DNA of 64,000 nt, taken from Janthinobacterium tructae. Its GTDB lineage: Bacteria > Pseudomonadota > Gammaproteobacteria > Burkholderiales > Burkholderiaceae_D. Under the pieces are notes generated by a model. It made no database searches, had not been told where the DNA came from, and saw only the letters and a list, made by a program, of their open reading frames with translations. The position numbers were made by a program, and so were the translations under genes. The stretch is from positions 5,580,001 to 5,644,000 of the forward strand of contig NZ_CP041185.1 of NCBI RefSeq assembly GCF_006517255.1. Reading direction: 5' to 3'. This document shows, in pieces, positions 1-7,518 of this stretch (position 1 is the stretch's first letter; each line of letters opens with the position of its first letter).

Positions 1-948
1 GGCGAATACCTGGCGCCCGAGGCTGAGTCGAGCGCCGTGTTCACGGTCGCCGACGGCATCCTGTGGCTGTCGCAGCTCGTGCACCGCGACGCCATGGTGC
101 GCAAGATCCAGGTGGTCAAGATGCGCGGACAGGCGCAAAGCCTGGGCGTGCACACCTTCCGTATCAATAACGATGGGGTGGAAATCTTTCCCCGCGCCGT
201 GCTGAAGACGAGCGGCATGGAAAAGATCAGCATTTCCGGCAATGAGCGCCTGTCGCTGGGCGTGCCCGAGCTCGACCAGATGATGGGCGGCGGCTTGCCG
301 GCAGGTTACTCACTGCTGCTGGTGGGGCCGTCCGGTTCCGGCAAGACCGTGCTGGCCACGCAATTCCTGACGGAAGGCGTGCGCTGCGGCGAGCCCGGCG
401 TGATCGCCGCTTTCGAGAAAAGCCCGAACCAGCTGCTCAGCCATCAATTGAGTACACTCGTCGATTCCGGCCAGATCGGCGTCATCAATACGCGCACCCT
501 GGATTTGTCGCTCGATGAAATCCTGCATGACCTGGTGAGCATGATCACGCGCATGAAGGCCAAGCGCGTGGTGATCGACTCGCTGTCCGGTTTTGAAATG
601 GCGCTGGCCTCGATGTTCCGCGAGGATTTCCGCGAATCGCTGTACCGCCTGGTGGCGGCCTTGACGGACATGGGCGTGTCCGTGCTGATGACGGCCGAGT
701 TGGAAGACCAGTACACCATGCTGCGCTTCAGTTCCTACGGCAACGCCTTCCTGGCCGACGCCATCGTCATGCAGCGCTACATCGAGCTCGAAGGCCAGTT
801 CAAGCGCGTGGTATCGGTGGTGAAGGTGCGCGGCAGCGGCCACAGCAAGGATATCCGCTTCTACGATATCGACGCCGAGGGCATGAAGATCGGCGCCGCC
901 CTCAGCCAGTATAAGGGCATCCTGTCGGGCGAGCCGTACCGGGCCTAG
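1..948 (+). CDS. KaiC-like RecA-fold ATPase, C-terminal part (5' end outside window)
   Basis: The frame is open from the first base, so the gene is cut by the window edge. The first 60 or so codons match the end of a first KaiC domain, and a second complete RecA-type ATPase domain follows. It has a Walker A motif GPSGSGKT and a hydrophobic beta strand ending in VVIDSLSGF as Walker B. KaiC proteins are hexameric P-loop ATPases of clock or signalling systems. By alignment from memory, the paired catalytic glutamates of cyanobacterial KaiC CII are Glu-Lys here (AFEKSP), and the Ser/Thr phosphosites before the DTI motif are Ala and Phe (NAFLADAI). It is therefore probably a KaiC-family signalling ATPase rather than an autophosphorylating clock core. 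A small unknown gene follows 126 bp downstream. Confidence 0.9.
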   Translation, partial: GEYLAPEAESSAVFTVADGILWLSQLVHRDAMVRKIQVVKMRGQAQSLGVHTFRINNDGVEIFPRAVLKTSGMEKISISGNERLSLGVPELDQMMGGGLPAGYSLLLVGPSGSGKTVLATQFLTEGVRCGEPGVIAAFEKSPNQLLSHQLSTLVDSGQIGVINTRTLDLSLDEILHDLVSMITRMKAKRVVIDSLSGFEMALASMFREDFRESLYRLVAALTDMGVSVLMTAELEDQYTMLRFSSYGNAFLADAIVMQRYIELEGQFKRVVSVVKVRGSGHSKDIRFYDIDAEGMKIGAALSQYKGILSGEPYRA

Positions 949-1074
949 ACGCCTGCTGTTGGTGACGGCTGAGTTGAGGCGTATGATGGAAGTGCGGCCA
1001 TGCCGACGGCGATGGCTGTACCCAAGGGGACGGATGATGCGTCTTCTGGGTTTCCCAGCTGATCAAGAGGAGAT

Positions 1075-1320
1075 ATGATGGACAAACCCGAATTCATCCT
1101 GGCCGCGAAAGCCATGGAAACGCTGGAGATGTATCAAACGTTTTATGGTCACTCCAGCGAATACCAGGCGCACCAGCAGGAAGTGCTGAAACTGCTGCGC
1201 CACAAGGGTGCCTCCCTGCTGGTGTCGGATCATGGCCCGGCGAAGTTCCTGCTGGCCTTTGCCGATGCGCTGGAAGCGGCCAGCTTGCCGGGCGAGTATG
1301 TGCCGCTGAGCCGCAGATAA
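1075..1320 (+). CDS. Small hypothetical protein, 81 aa
   Basis: A complete short ORF starts at one of two adjacent ATG codons (1075 or 1078), right after a GAGGAG ribosome-binding site at about 1067-1072. The product is soluble and mostly helical by composition, with no signal peptide, membrane segment or cysteine. I do not recognise its family. It follows the KaiC-like gene on the same strand and is convergent with the histidine kinase gene, so it might belong to the same signalling locus. That link rests on position only. Confidence 0.65.
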   Translation: MMDKPEFILAAKAMETLEMYQTFYGHSSEYQAHQQEVLKLLRHKGASLLVSDHGPAKFLLAFADALEAASLPGEYVPLSRR

Positions 1321-1368
1321 GGCGACTCCGGCCCGGCAGGGCAGGTCGTCTGCTCAGAGGGCGCGCGG

Positions 1369-2523
1369 CTAGCCGCCGTTCGCTCCCTCGTTCAGCGCTA
1401 CCCTGGGCAGGCGCACGGTAAATACCGTGCCGCATTCCAGGCTCGACTCGGCGCCGATGGTGCCGCCGTGCGCGCTGGCGATTTCACGCGCGATAAACAG
1501 GCCCAAGCCGATACTGGTGGCGTTGGGCGCTTTGTGATCGTCGGAAATGGCCAGCTGTACCAGGGGATCGAAAATGCTCTTCAGCGAGGCCTCCGGGATC
1601 TGGCGGCCGAAATTCTTCACTTGCACCACGGCCGTCTCGGCGTCGCCGCAGGCTGCGATGCTCACCGGCTGGTCGTCGCTGCGATATTGCGCAGCATTGT
1701 TGAGCAAATTGGAAAACAGCTGGGCCAGGCGGGCCGCATCGAAGTCGCCGATCATCTCGCCCGTGGTACTCAGTTCAAACTTGCACTGCGGGTGAGCGGC
1801 CGAGGCATCCTCGACGGCGGTCTTGCAGATTTCCCCCAGGTCGCCCAAGCTGGGCGAAATGGGCATGCGTCCCCCCAGCTGCGTCCTGGCAAATTCCAGC
1901 AGATCGTTGACCATGGTTGTCATGGTGGCCGCGCTGCGGGCAACCCGTGCCCCGATCTGCACCGTGGAAGCAGAGGTCGCGCTCGGCCGGCTCAGCAGCG
2001 CACCGGCCATCGTCATCGTGCTCAGCGGACTGCGCAGATCGTGGCTGAGGATGGCGAGAAAGGTATTGCGGGTGCGGTCGCTCTGCTGCGAATAGCGTAT
2101 CGCCGATTCCTGCAGCGCCTGGTCGATCGCTTCATTGAAGCGCAGGATGTCTTGCGTCGCCGTTTTCGTCGTCACCGACACCTGTGCCATCCACAAGCGC
2201 AGCACGCTGGCCCGCATTGCGCGAAATTCCGCCGTCAGCTGCGGCAGCGTGAAGCCGATCTGCTGGCGCAGCGAGCCATGCGTGGCCGCTGCCGTTTCCT
2301 TGCCCGCTATTTCCGACACGCCCGTGGTCGATTTCTTTTTCCGCTGCGCCGCGTTCTCGATGACATCCATGTCGCGCACGATGGTTTCCAGCATCTGCTT
2401 CGCATGATCGCGTAATTCGGCTTTCGAAATGGCGGTGCCAGGAATGGGAAGCGACCTGGCGAAGAGTTCCCACTCTTCCAGGATCGGCTCCAGATGGCCG
2501 GTAATAAAGCGTGATAGTTTCAC
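1369..2523 (-). CDS. Sensor histidine kinase with RsbRD-like N-terminal domain
   Basis: The protein has no obvious membrane segment and is probably cytosolic. The first 110 residues or so resemble the RsbRD N-terminal helical domain (HLEPILEEWE near residue 10). A HisKA domain follows with the phosphoacceptor His near residue 161 in FLAILSHDLRSPL. The HATPase domain has an N box (LFSNLLNNAAQYR) and glycine-rich boxes ending in GLGLFIAREI and GTVFTVRLP. The frame is open up to 2751, but that extension overlaps the next gene and is not domain-like, so I chose the GTG at 2523, where the domain begins. No strong ribosome-binding site is visible there. No partner response regulator lies in the window, and a link to the neighbouring KaiC-like protein is only suggested by proximity. 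Confidence 0.88.
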   Translation of the reverse strand: MKLSRFITGHLEPILEEWELFARSLPIPGTAISKAELRDHAKQMLETIVRDMDVIENAAQRKKKSTTGVSEIAGKETAAATHGSLRQQIGFTLPQLTAEFRAMRASVLRLWMAQVSVTTKTATQDILRFNEAIDQALQESAIRYSQQSDRTRNTFLAILSHDLRSPLSTMTMAGALLSRPSATSASTVQIGARVARSAATMTTMVNDLLEFARTQLGGRMPISPSLGDLGEICKTAVEDASAAHPQCKFELSTTGEMIGDFDAARLAQLFSNLLNNAAQYRSDDQPVSIAACGDAETAVVQVKNFGRQIPEASLKSIFDPLVQLAISDDHKAPNATSIGLGLFIAREIASAHGGTIGAESSLECGTVFTVRLPRVALNEGANGG

Positions 2524-2693
2524 TGTGAACCAATGCGGTGATGGAAGAGGGGCCAGTGTACGCTGTTGAGGTGAGGGATGGGGGATTGGGCCTGCTCCGG
2601 GTGTCATATGCAGGTAGAGTCGCTCAGGCGGAAGAATTCGGCTGGCTGTGCGCCGGTACAATGAGGCAGACCCTGGTTTTAGCAGCGCCCGGG

Positions 2694-3077
2694 CTAGCAG
2701 ATTGCTCCATACATCCCTTTTCCCGTACGCAGGTCGAGTCCGAAATAGCATTCGTATGCTGCCCCTTTTGTATGAACGCAGGTAATATCCCCCCTGCGCC
2801 GCTCACGGTAGTCCGCCGAGGAACTGCATGCCTGCTCCTGTTTCACATCGGGGCCGAGCTGGGCAAACAGTTCCCGTGCCAATTCACCTTTGACCATGAT
2901 TGCCACTTTCCGGTCGTTTCGCGTGGGCGGCAGCATGTCGGACAGCGTTCCGCCATAGATCTGATAGTCACCCCGCAAGGGGCGTGGTTCGCCAGTCCAT
3001 GCCGGCGGCTTGTCAGCGGCTTGCGACGGCGAGAATAGAGCGAGCGCCATGGCGCAGCATGCAAGCCGAGTATTCAT
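2694..3077 (-). CDS. Small secreted protein, possible immunity/partner of the upstream peptidase
   Basis: This is a 127-residue protein with an N-terminal signal peptide (hydrophobic segment ALALF, predicted cleavage after SQA near residue 20). The mature part of about 107 residues carries four cysteines (QACSS, ITCVH, YECYF and the terminal GAIC), compatible with two disulfides in the periplasm. Its ATG overlaps the TGA of the upstream murein-endopeptidase-like gene (ATGA at 3077), so the two are translationally coupled. I do not recognise the family. A cytosolic-type cell-wall hydrolase followed immediately by a small exported protein is the usual layout of type VI effector/immunity pairs. 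That role is inference and no secretion genes are nearby. Confidence 0.75.
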   Translation of the reverse strand: MNTRLACCAMALALFSPSQAADKPPAWTGEPRPLRGDYQIYGGTLSDMLPPTRNDRKVAIMVKGELARELFAQLGPDVKQEQACSSSADYRERRRGDITCVHTKGAAYECYFGLDLRTGKGMYGAIC

Positions 3078-3625
3078 CAGTGCTCTCTGATTTCAATGTG
3101 AAGGTGATCGTCGTGCCCTTGCAGAGACCGGACGCGCCCACCGGTAATCGCCTTTTGTACCTCACCGTCGTTAAAGAAGACCTTGGTGACCATGGGATGG
3201 CGCAAAAACAGCCGTATCAATTTGATGGTGGCGTCCCGGTCATATACGTCATCAAAGCGCGACACGCGTGCGCACTGGCCTTCCAGCTTGTCCTTCCGCA
3301 GGGGGCGTAGATCCATTTCAATGCCCTTTCTGTGGCTCACATGCTTGTCGTACGCCAATCCTTCCGCGATGCTGATATTCCCGATGCCAAATTTCCGATC
3401 ATCAATTGCCTGCCATTCACGTTCGATGTAAAAGATCAGGGATAGCAAGCTGGGGTGCGCATATTGGGCCATATGGCCGGAATGTGGCATCCGGTGCAGA
3501 TTGCCATAGACGTAATACCCGGCACCTTCCGGAGCCTGGGGCAGGATAAAAAAACCGCGCTTATCCCTGGGCTGAACTTCAAGCATGCTCGACTCCGCTA
3601 TGCGCAACGGTGGGGGAGCTGGCAT
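3077..3625 (-). CDS. MepA-like (M74/M15-type) murein endopeptidase domain protein without signal peptide
   Basis: The 182-residue product carries a LAS-type zinc peptidase signature. HVSHRKGIEMDL (His 98, Asp 105) corresponds to the MepA H-x6-D site and HDDHLHIEI (His 174, His 176) to the C-terminal HxH. MepA family enzymes cleave peptide cross-links in peptidoglycan. E. coli MepA is exported, whereas this protein has no signal peptide. The frame is open to 3730, but the ATG at 3625 has a clear AAGGA box about 9 bases upstream and begins the compact domain. The stop overlaps the start of a small secreted-protein gene. It could be a toxin delivered by another route or a misplaced housekeeping hydrolase; the missing export signal and the coupled partner favour the former. 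Confidence 0.78.
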   Translation of the reverse strand: MPAPPPLRIAESSMLEVQPRDKRGFFILPQAPEGAGYYVYGNLHRMPHSGHMAQYAHPSLLSLIFYIEREWQAIDDRKFGIGNISIAEGLAYDKHVSHRKGIEMDLRPLRKDKLEGQCARVSRFDDVYDRDATIKLIRLFLRHPMVTKVFFNDGEVQKAITGGRVRSLQGHDDHLHIEIREH

Positions 3626-3798
3626 TGTTTCGCATTCCTTTCTGTTTGGACTTGCGGTATCGCAAACAATGGCGAGCTGGATCCGGGTTTGTCCATTGTT
3701 CTCGGCGGCGCGTGCGCCAGCCTTGTCCATGAAGAATCGGCAACATACGGATTGATGGATCGATGTATCCGCCCCTTCATTGCGGAGTACGCACTAGC

Positions 3799-4661
3799 GT
3801 GACACAAACATTGCAAACCTGGCTGCTGGCCTGGCGGGAAGCCTTCACGTGTATCGGCCTGGGACTGCGCGACGCGCGTCATGCGGGCCTGTGGTGGCGC
3901 TCCGCCCTGTGGTGCATGGCGGTCGTGGCGCTGTGGCTGGGACTGTATAGCTGTTTCGGCCGTTTTTTGTCGAGCTGAGCGCCATGCTGGCGCTGGTGTC
4001 CGTCACCGGTTTGCTGGGCCTGGGCGTGATGGATGGCATCGGGACACTGGCCAACGGGCCGGCCACGCTCTCGCAGATGGGCAATATCGCCGGCAGCCTG
4101 GGCAGTGCCGCCAAGGCCCTGCTGTCGATCGGCCAGATCGCCCTGGCGCTGCTGGCGTTGGCAGCTTTTTTCTATGTGATGGTCTTTATCGTCGGCGCCA
4201 TCGGCACGGCGCGCTTGCCGCTGCGCTGCTTGTTGCTGGAGCACGCCAAGGCCGTGGCGGCGCGCCGCTATGTTGCTTGGCAAGCGCCGGCCGGACTGGA
4301 TGCCTCCGCCGCGTGCCCCGCCTGGCGGCGGCGCCTGTTGCTGTTGCTTTCCCTGATGATTCCCGTGTGGGCGATGTGCGTGCTGATCTCGTACTTGCTG
4401 GCCTGGAATGTGCAAATGATCTACGGCGCTGCGGCCGAAGCCGTGCTCAGCGTGGAACAACAAGCGGCCTTGCGCCGCGAGCAGCGTCCTGTGATCTTTG
4501 CTCTAGGCCTGCTGTTGTGCTTGCTGATGCTCGTACCGGTTCTCAATTTATTGTTGCCAGCCTTGCTGTGCACCAGCGTCTGCCACTTGCAGCGCCGCGG
4601 CTGGCGCGCAACCAAGGCGCGAGGGCCAGGTCCGACATTCGTACACGACCTGAGCGGCTGA
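3799..4661 (+). pseudogene. EI24/CysZ-like membrane protein gene, frameshifted in a T homopolymer
   Basis: Two overlapping frames together encode one multi-pass membrane protein. The first runs from GTG 3799 to a TGA at 3976-3978. The second continues in another frame and ends at 4661. The switch falls on the run of six T at 3963-3968; a seventh T would give the continuous reading GRFFVELSAMLALV. Hydrophobic segments lie on both sides of the break, and the C-terminal half (YLLAWNVQMIYG, VPVLNLLLPAL) resembles the EI24 family, which includes the sulfate permease CysZ. The last 12 codons overlap the first copy of a 39-bp direct repeat. It could be a sequencing error, a true frameshift or slippage-dependent expression. 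Confidence 0.7.
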
Positions 4662-4666
4662 GGTTG
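4628..4666 (+). repeat. 39-bp imperfect direct repeat, copy A
   Basis: This segment matches 5216-5254 at 33 of 39 positions in the same orientation, 588 bp apart. Both begin AGGTCCG and end AGGTTG, with CATTCGTA and CCTGAGC inside. Copy A spans the last codons and the stop of the EI24-like gene. Confidence 0.7.
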
Positions 4667-4852
4667 ACCTGTAGATAGAATTCCTGCCAGCCTGGACTGG
4701 CCAGTACCGTCGCTAGTGACCGATTACCGGCATGGTGGAGATCTGAGGCCTTCCGAAATTGTTGCCACTTAACTTTTTCAACACAATAAGGAGGAAGCGC
4801 ACGGAGCCGATTAGCGCTCTGAATCGCCACCAGTAGCTTAAGACCGCGATTC

Positions 4853-5155
4853 TCAGCGCGGGAATTTATATCGTACCAGCAGCGTAGGTCCTTTGCCGCC
4901 GGATGGCGTCAGCAGTATCTCGTCACCGGGCTGCATCTCTTCATACATTACCGTGCAACAGGTCGGCATCGAGTGGCCGCGCGCGGGATAAACGCCAACG
5001 TCGGTGTGCAGGGTCGCAGCGCGTACGTCCACGCTGGTTTCGCCGGCCTTTGCTGCTTCTTGCAGCTGCTTGCGCAGTGCGGTGACGAAGTCCCCTTTGC
5101 TGAGTCTGGCAGGAGCCTGGTTTGCTGGCGGGCGAGCGGTTGCGTTGTTTTTCAT
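4853..5155 (-). CDS. Small hypothetical protein, 100 aa
   Basis: The ATG at 5155 follows an AAGGA box 7 bases upstream, so I prefer it to the longer open frame reaching 5209. The product is soluble with a basic N-terminus, an amphipathic helix around residues 20-45 and a C-terminal part rich in beta character (GDEILLTPSGGKG). There is no signal peptide or membrane segment, and two adjacent cysteines (PTCC) sit near residue 68. I do not recognise the family. The gene lies between the two copies of a 39-bp direct repeat, one of which is just upstream of its start. This suggests it arrived, or was duplicated, as part of a small insertion. Confidence 0.6.
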   Translation of the reverse strand: MKNNATARPPANQAPARLSKGDFVTALRKQLQEAAKAGETSVDVRAATLHTDVGVYPARGHSMPTCCTVMYEEMQPGDEILLTPSGGKGPTLLVRYKFPR

Positions 5156-5215
5156 GTTGGTTTCCTTCAGTGAATACATTCCCGGCACTATATCATTGGC
5201 CCCTGACACAGAGCG

Positions 5216-5254
5216 AGGTCCGCCATTCGTATACAGCCTGAGCCGCTAAGGTTG
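5216..5254 (+). repeat. 39-bp imperfect direct repeat, copy B
   Basis: This is the partner of 4628-4666, with six mismatches over 39 bases. It lies 61 bp upstream of the start of the 100-residue unknown gene, in what should be its promoter region. Confidence 0.7.
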
Positions 5255-5305
5255 TCGTTAGGAAAAACCGCCTGCGGCGCAAGAGCCAGTCAGACGAATC
5301 GGAGA

Positions 5306-5374
5306 GGGTTGCGCTTGCAAGCGCAACCCGGTTTTGCGGCGCCGAGCTGCGCTCGCCGAAGGCCCCGCAAAACC
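5306..5374. repeat. Compound palindrome: 24-bp perfect dyad followed by a long stem-loop
   Basis: Bases 5306-5329 form a perfect 24-bp palindrome with half-site GGGTTGCGCTTG. It is followed at once by GGTTTTGCGG (5330-5339), whose exact complement CCGCAAAACC lies at 5365-5374. The 25-base loop contains a further GAGC-TGC-GCTC hairpin at 5344-5354. It may be an intergenic repeat unit or a structured transcript end; I know of no specific named element. Confidence 0.6.
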
Positions 5375-5433
5375 CCCGCGCCCGTACCGGACGCGGATGC
5401 GCTGCCCGCGCTCTGCATGCGTTGAATAAATAA

Positions 5434-5472
5434 AAAGGGCCTCCCCGCCAAAACGGGGAAGCCCTTTTATTT
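5434..5472 (-). terminator. Rho-independent terminator of ssrA
   Basis: Read on the minus strand, GGGCTTCCCCG, a short TTTTGG loop, and CGGGGAGGCCC are followed by TTTTTATTTATT. It begins a few bases after the CCA end of tmRNA. The A-run on the other side means it could also act in the opposite direction. Confidence 0.85.
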
Positions 5473-5478
5473 ATTCAG

Positions 5479-5839
5479 TGGTGGAGACGGCGGGAATCGA
5501 ACCCGCGTCCGCAAGCACTCTACAGACAGTTCTACATACTTAGCACTATCATTTAATTTAACTCAGCCAGCACGGATGTGCACGTTATGGGCAAGCGAGT
5601 TACCTATTATTTAGTCGGACGCTAAGTAACCCAGCATCAGACGAGTCCCTGTAAATGACTCTAGAGCTTTTAACGGCCCACCCCAGGGACGAGGTGTTCT
5701 AGAGCTAACAGCAATTAAGCTGCCAGTGCGTACGAGTTATCGTTTGCAGTTAAGTTTTTTCAGGTTGTATTTACGAGGTAGCCCGCCCTCGGTATGCCCT
5801 GCGCTGCTTTGCAACCCACGTCGAAACCAGGTCGTCCCC
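5479..5839 (-). ncRNA. ssrA: tmRNA (transfer-messenger RNA)
   Basis: The 361-nt RNA begins GGGGACGACCTGG at 5839. It ends in a tRNA-like T arm (GCGGGTTCGATTCCCGC) and GTCTCCACCA, with the genomic CCA at 5481-5479. The internal tag frame reads ANDNSYALAA followed by TAA, the typical betaproteobacterial degradation tag. tmRNA works with SmpB to rescue stalled ribosomes and tag the nascent protein for ClpXP. No smpB gene lies in the window. The 3' end of ssrA is a common integration site, and the 5.2-5.4 kb region on that side carries repeats and a compound palindrome. Confidence 0.97.
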
Positions 5840-5845
5840 ACAGAA

Positions 5846-5880
5846 CCTTCATTGTAGCGCAATCTGCCCACTCTTGCATG
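5846..5880 (-). promoter_or_regulatory. Probable sigma-70 promoter of ssrA
   Basis: On the minus strand a TACAAT -10 box (5856-5851) lies 11 bases before the first G of tmRNA. The -35 element 17 bases further up is poor (ATGCAA). Confidence 0.5.
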
Positions 5881-5922
5881 ATGCATTCGTTTGCTGGCGT
5901 GCCAGATCAAGTGGAGGCCGAT

Positions 5923-6627
5923 TTATGCCGCCAGCTGCCGCTCCTGCGCCGCCTTCACCACGCCAGTCACCAGCTCGAGCAGGGCCAGCGGCGTGTCCAG
6001 CAGGTGGTCGGCCTTCCAGTGCTGCGGCTCGATGGGGCCGCAGTAGCCCCAGGCGCAGGCGACCGTGCGCATGCCCGCGGCGCGGCCGGCCTGGATGTCG
6101 CGCAGGTCGTCGCCCACGTACCAGCAGTCTTGCGGCGCCAGTTCCAGGCGGCGCGCCGCTTCCAGCAGAGGGGCGGGGTGCGGTTTCGGGTGCGCCATGG
6201 TGTCGCCCGAGATCACGCAGCCGGCGGCGCCCAGGCCGATCTGGCCCACCAGCGGGTCGGTGAAGCGGGCCGCCTTGTTGGTGACCACGCCCCAGGCCAG
6301 GCCCAGCGTTTGCAAGCCGTCGAGCAGGGCGGGGATGCCGTCGAATAAACGGCTTTCCACGGCCAGGGCCGCTTCGTAATTGTTCAGGAAGCCGTCTTTC
6401 AGCGCTTCGTAGCCGCTTTCGCCAGGTTGCACGCCATACGACGCGCCTATCATGCCGCGCGCGCCGGCCGAGGCGGTGGGGCGCAGGATGTCATACGGGG
6501 TCGGCGCCAGGCCGGCGCGCGCGCGCAGCAGATTGATGGCCGCCGCCAGGTCGGGCGCGGTGTCGGCCAGGGTGCCGTCGAGGTCGAACAGGATGGCGCG
6601 CGGGGCTGGCAGATGGTCTGTGATCAT
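5923..6627 (-). CDS. gph: Phosphoglycolate phosphatase, HAD family
   Basis: This is a HAD hydrolase of 234 residues. Motif I is FDLDGTLAD (nucleophile Asp 15 and Asp 17), motif II is VVTNK, motif III Lys is in HPKPHP, and motif IV is VGDDLRDI. The cap domain lies between motifs I and II. Gph removes phosphate from 2-phosphoglycolate, a product of DNA 3'-end repair. The frame extends 9 bases further to a TTG, but the ATG at 6627 is the natural start. It lies 68 bp after ubiG, and ompA-ubiG-gph is a conserved betaproteobacterial order. Substrate assignment within the HAD family rests on this synteny. Confidence 0.9.
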   Translation of the reverse strand: MITDHLPAPRAILFDLDGTLADTAPDLAAAINLLRARAGLAPTPYDILRPTASAGARGMIGASYGVQPGESGYEALKDGFLNNYEAALAVESRLFDGIPALLDGLQTLGLAWGVVTNKAARFTDPLVGQIGLGAAGCVISGDTMAHPKPHPAPLLEAARRLELAPQDCWYVGDDLRDIQAGRAAGMRTVACAWGYCGPIEPQHWKADHLLDTPLALLELVTGVVKAAQERQLAA

Positions 6628-6695
6628 GGCAGGCAAAGTGTGTCAAGTAAGAATGAAAAATGGCGGCCGCAGCCGCCTTGTATTGTGCGTGATGG

Positions 6696-7391
6696 TTACA
6701 GCGACCGGGTGCAGGCCACCAGATAATTGACGCTGGTATCGCTATTAAGTGAGTAAATCTTGGTCAGCGGATTGTAGCCCATGCCGCGCATGCTGTTGAC
6801 GTCCAGGCCGGCGCTGCGCAGGTATTGCGACAGTTCGGACGGGGTGATGAATTTGTCATAGTCGTGCGTGCCTTTCGGCAGCAGGCGCAGGATGTATTCG
6901 GCGCCCAGGATGGCGAACAGGTACGCTTTCGGGTTGCGGTTCAGGGTCGACAGGAAGACGTGGCCGCCCGGTTTCACCAGCGTGGCGCAAGCCTTGACGA
7001 TGGCGGCGGGGTCCGGCACGTGCTCGAGCATTTCCATGCAGGTCACGACGTCGTACTGGCCCGGCTCTTCCTCGGCCATGGCTTCGGCGGCGATCAGCTT
7101 GTAGCGTACCTTGGCGCCCGATTCCAGGCTGTGCAGGTCGGCCACTTTCAGGGCCTTGTCGGACAGGTCGATGCCTGTCACGTCGGCGCCCTTGCGGGCC
7201 ATCGATTCGGCCAGGATGCCGCCGCCGCAGCCGATGTCGATCACGCGCTTGCCGGCCAGCGGCACTTTCGCGTTGATCCATTCCAGGCGCAGGGGGTTAA
7301 TTTCGTGCAAGGGACGAAACTCGGAAGTGGGGTCCCACCAGCGGTGGGCCAGCTCACTGAATTTTTGGATTTCGAGAGGGTCGGCGTTCAT
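6696..7391 (-). CDS. ubiG: Ubiquinone biosynthesis O-methyltransferase
   Basis: The 231-residue protein has the class I SAM-binding motif VIDIGCGGG at residues 50-58, a post-I acidic residue in VTGIDLSD and the UbiG-typical [11 protein letters not shown]. UbiG catalyses both O-methylations of ubiquinone synthesis at the inner face of the cytoplasmic membrane. The N-terminal [11 protein letters not shown] is characteristic of UbiG. The ATG at 7391 fits the usual length. It sits between ompA and gph, which is conserved in related genomes. Confidence 0.96.
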   Translation of the reverse strand: MNADPLEIQKFSELAHRWWDPTSEFRPLHEINPLRLEWINAKVPLAGKRVIDIGCGGGILAESMARKGADVTGIDLSDKALKVADLHSLESGAKVRYKLIAAEAMAEEEPGQYDVVTCMEMLEHVPDPAAIVKACATLVKPGGHVFLSTLNRNPKAYLFAILGAEYILRLLPKGTHDYDKFITPSELSQYLRSAGLDVNSMRGMGYNPLTKIYSLNSDTSVNYLVACTRSL

Positions 7392-7436
7392 AGGTCGAAT
7401 AATAGCGGCAATTTTACAATCGGGCAGCCACGGACG

Positions 7437-7465
7437 AAAAAAAACCCCGCCTTGGCGGGGTTTTT
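7437..7465 (-). terminator. Intrinsic terminator after ompA (bidirectional)
   Basis: CCCCGC-CTTG-GCGGGG is flanked by eight A on one side and five T on the other. On the minus strand the U-run follows the stem, so it ends the ompA transcript and separates it from ubiG. Confidence 0.85.
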
Positions 7466-7518
7466 CATGCTGTCCTTGACTTGCGCGATGACTTGCGGCA
7501 AGTCCGGGGGCTCAGCTA

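Larger units (their letters stand above)
5156..5478. other. Non-coding interval between small unknown gene and ssrA
   Basis: No gene is visible in these 323 bases. The interval holds direct-repeat copy B, a perfect 24-bp palindrome, a second large stem-loop and the ssrA terminator. GC content is high around 5260-5420. Confidence 0.7.
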
